Source: Roseburia intestinalis L1-82 (lineage in GTDB: Bacteria > Bacillota > Clostridia > Lachnospirales > Lachnospiraceae). From it: a stretch of 64,000 nucleotides of DNA. Below the pieces are notes generated by a model, which was not told the origin of the DNA, searched no databases, and was given only the letters and a program-made list of their open reading frames with translations. Location: contig NZ_LR027880.1 in the NCBI RefSeq assembly GCF_900537995.1, positions 1,744,001 to 1,808,000 on the forward strand. The letters are read 5' to 3'. Both the position numbers and the translations under genes were made by a program. This document shows, one piece after another, positions 62,296 to 64,000 of the stretch (positions within the stretch are counted from its first letter, which is position 1; each line of letters starts with the position of its first letter).

Positions 62296-62372
62296 TTGTC
62301 GAAAATAAGGGATGATTTGCGGGATTTGGAGTACCTGTTTTGACAAAAAGTAAAGTTGTACTGTTTTATAAT
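62296..62372 (+). promoter_or_regulatory. spoIIG promoter with two Spo0A boxes and a 21-bp spacer
   Basis: TTGTCGAA (62296-62303) is a near-perfect 0A box. A second, reversed box TTTTGACAAAA (62338-62348; TTTTGTCAAAA on the other strand) contains the -35 TTGACA (62340-62345). The -10 TATAAT is at 62367-62372, so the spacer is 21 bp. In B. subtilis spoIIG has a similarly long spacer and needs Spo0A~P for SigA polymerase to start; the layout here agrees. Confidence 0.8.
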
Positions 62373-62417
62373 AACAGTAAAGATACGAAAGAGTCTGGAG
62401 AAAAGGGGTGAGACGAG

Positions 62418-63227
62418 ATCTATGTATTTTATGCAGATGTGTTCCTGCTTGAAAATCTGTTTATGGACTATATGGCAATACTTGGATGCAACTGCCTGCT
62501 GAAACGGAGGATACATCCCGGGCGGCTGTTTGCGGTATCGCTGATGTTTTCGCTGATTCATCTGTTTCTGGTGTGCTTTATCAATAACAGGATCCTGTAT
62601 TTTTTGATCGCACATTTTGTTTTAAACACAGGGATGGTATTTTTTTGTTTTGGTTGGGAAGGAAAATGCAGTTATTTAGAAAACTGGGTTGTGACCTATT
62701 TTATGTGCGTGATACAGGGAGGTGCGCTTGAGTGGCTCTTAGAACAGCATATATTTTCGCAAAATGAAATTTTACAGATGCTTGTTGCGGCAGCGGTAGT
62801 TGTTACGGCAGTGATCTGTTTTGGTGAAAGGCGCGTTTATGGAAATCATATATATCCTGCAGAGTTAAAAAAAGGAGAAAGGCATATCAGGCTGCGTGCA
62901 TACTGGGATAGCGGGAATCAGCTGACGGATCCGTACACAGGACAGGAGATCAGTATTCTATCGGGATCTGTGGCGGAAAAATTCTTTACAAAAGAAAAGG
63001 ATCTGGTTCGTTTTGTGCCATATCGGTCACTGGGGGAAAAGGATGGACTGATCGCGGTAACAAATGTGGATGAAATGACTGTTTTTCAGGGAAAACGTGC
63101 GGTAAAAATCCCACATGCAGCGATTGGAACCGCAGATAAGATGCTGTTTGACGGTAAGGAATATGAAATGCTCTTAAATGCTTCGAGCATTATGCCACAG
63201 GGCGGCAAGACAGAAAATAAGAATTAA
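62418..63227 (+). CDS. spoIIGA: Sigma-E processing peptidase SpoIIGA, apparent ATC start
   Basis: About 269 residues. Membrane protease that converts pro-SigE to SigE in the mother cell. Five N-terminal helices ([16 protein letters not shown] and following) precede a retroviral-like aspartic protease domain with [14 protein letters not shown] (catalytic Asp about residue 164). In the protein frame the residues before GTG 62439 are I-Y-V-F-Y-A-D, the expected SpoIIGA N-terminus with ATC in the start position 62418, 6 nt after GGGGTGA. There is no ATG, GTG or TTG in frame between stop TGA 62409-62411 and GTG 62439. GTG 62439 has no ribosome site and would cut the first helix. Confidence 0.88.
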   Translation: MYVFYADVFLLENLFMDYMAILGCNCLLKRRIHPGRLFAVSLMFSLIHLFLVCFINNRILYFLIAHFVLNTGMVFFCFGWEGKCSYLENWVVTYFMCVIQGGALEWLLEQHIFSQNEILQMLVAAAVVVTAVICFGERRVYGNHIYPAELKKGERHIRLRAYWDSGNQLTDPYTGQEISILSGSVAEKFFTKEKDLVRFVPYRSLGEKDGLIAVTNVDEMTVFQGKRAVKIPHAAIGTADKMLFDGKEYEMLLNASSIMPQGGKTENKN

Positions 63228-63240
63228 GGTGGAATTGAAA

Positions 63241-63972
63241 ATGTACATAAAATTTGCGATACCAAAGATAAGAACGATGATATTTCCTGGTATTTTTCGA
63301 AAGAAAAAGGATGAGGTGCATTATATCGGAGGCGCAGAGGTGCTTCCGCCGCCGCTTGCCGGTGAAGATGAGGCGGTATGCATAGAGATGCTTACCAGTG
63401 ATGAGAGCGGACAGCTTGCAAGAAAACAGCTGATTGAACATAACTTGCGGCTTGTGGTGTATATTGCAAAAAAATTTGATAATACCGGCGTCGGGGTGGA
63501 GGATCTGATTTCTATCGGTACGATTGGTCTGATCAAAGCAATCAACACATTTAATCCCGGGAAAAATATCAAACTTGCGACCTACGCTTCGAGATGCATT
63601 GAAAATGAAATTCTGATGTATCTGCGGCGAAACAGCAAAACGAGAATGGAAGTGTCTATTGATGAGCCTTTAAACGTGGACTGGGACGGAAATGAGCTGT
63701 TACTTTCGGATATCTTAGGAACCGATGAGGACGTGATCTATCACGACATTGAAACGGATGTGGAACATCGGCTGCTTAAGACAGCGATTGGAAAACTATC
63801 TGGCAGGGAACGGATGATCATTGAACTGCGGTTTGGGTTAAATTCCATCGATGGAGAGGAAAAAACCCAGAAAGAGGTTGCGGATATGCTTGGTATTTCC
63901 CAGTCCTACATATCCAGACTGGAAAAAAAGATCATGGGAAGACTGAAAAAAGAAATCGTGCGTCTTGAGTAA
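63241..63972 (+). CDS. sigE: RNA polymerase sporulation sigma factor SigE
   Basis: 243 residues. Early mother-cell sigma factor, made as an inactive precursor. The pro-sequence runs to [15 protein letters not shown], close to the known Tyr-Ile-Gly processing region. Region 2 ([58 protein letters not shown]) and region 4 ([33 protein letters not shown]) are complete. ATG 63241 is set by AAGGTGG; a longer frame from 63178 overlaps spoIIGA. Cotranscribed with spoIIGA, 13 bp downstream. Confidence 0.96.
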   Translation: MYIKFAIPKIRTMIFPGIFRKKKDEVHYIGGAEVLPPPLAGEDEAVCIEMLTSDESGQLARKQLIEHNLRLVVYIAKKFDNTGVGVEDLISIGTIGLIKAINTFNPGKNIKLATYASRCIENEILMYLRRNSKTRMEVSIDEPLNVDWDGNELLLSDILGTDEDVIYHDIETDVEHRLLKTAIGKLSGRERMIIELRFGLNSIDGEEKTQKEVADMLGISQSYISRLEKKIMGRLKKEIVRLE

Positions 63973-64000
63973 AGTCTCTCTGCTTTTTGTCTGGTAAAAC

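Noticed and set aside
62422..62500. ATG 62422 as spoIIGA start
   Set aside because: Out of frame with the SpoIIGA protein and stops after a few codons; would need a frameshift.

Overview
The window looks like chromosomal DNA of a spore-forming, motile gut Lachnospiraceae (Roseburia/Agathobacter-like). Reasons: moderate-to-low GC with strong GGAGG ribosome sites; a dcw cell-division cluster that runs directly into spoIIGA-sigE; a Spo0E-like gene; Spo0A-type boxes; a tryptophan T-box; chemoreceptors and a PilZ protein; NfnAB; and no respiratory genes. No tRNA, rRNA or CRISPR array was seen.

Layout. 1-7000: end of a metallo-beta-lactamase-fold gene, alaS, a chemoreceptor, a secreted Ig-like protein, rpsU and a PilZ protein. 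7000-12850: LUD-domain protein, ABC exporter, two adjacent CobW-type GTPases (one with a long His/Asp/Cys metal-binding insert, the other apparently fused to a DUF1980-like tail) and a double-domain hemerythrin. 12850-19000: a T-box leader with a UGG specifier controlling a trpXYZ-type tryptophan ABC importer, then the electron-bifurcating pair nfnAB. 19000-25450: P-type ATPase, a YtrA-like GntR/ABC operon on the minus strand, and an unrecognised two-gene unit whose first protein resembles the C-terminal part of the flagellar cap protein FliD. 25450-28900: an IS1634-like insertion sequence flanked by a 134-bp direct repeat, then an Rpn-type nuclease gene. 28900-35000: DUF2975/XRE/DUF4173 operon with a tandem candidate operator, a BMP-family lipoprotein gene split by an in-frame TAG, a Cache chemoreceptor and a Nudix hydrolase. 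35000-47100: mgsA, degV, MATE/LysR divergent pair, purA, HAD phosphatase, a Gld-like ABC operon, and a MarR-citrate synthase pair. 47100-50400: small proteins, a transposase remnant, SEC-C, DUF1540, a phospholipase C-like protein and a Spo0E-like peptide. 50400-end: mraZ-rsmH-ftsL-ftsI-PBP-mraY-murD-ftsW-ftsQ-ftsZ-spoIIGA-sigE.

The most interesting signals are regulatory or structural. The spoIIGA reading frame apparently begins at an ATC codon placed correctly behind a good ribosome site. Its promoter has a 21-bp spacer and two Spo0A-like boxes. MraZ-type 10-bp-phased repeats occur upstream of mraZ and again upstream of the spo0E-like gene, where they are interleaved with a Spo0A-like box. 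A 31-bp hairpin repeat occurs four times between genes. A 134-bp target duplication flanks the IS element. A CobW-DUF1980 fusion sits beside a His-rich CobW protein.

All functional calls come from reading motifs and gene order by eye; no database search was run. Start codons were moved from the longest reading frame wherever a better-placed ribosome site argued for it.
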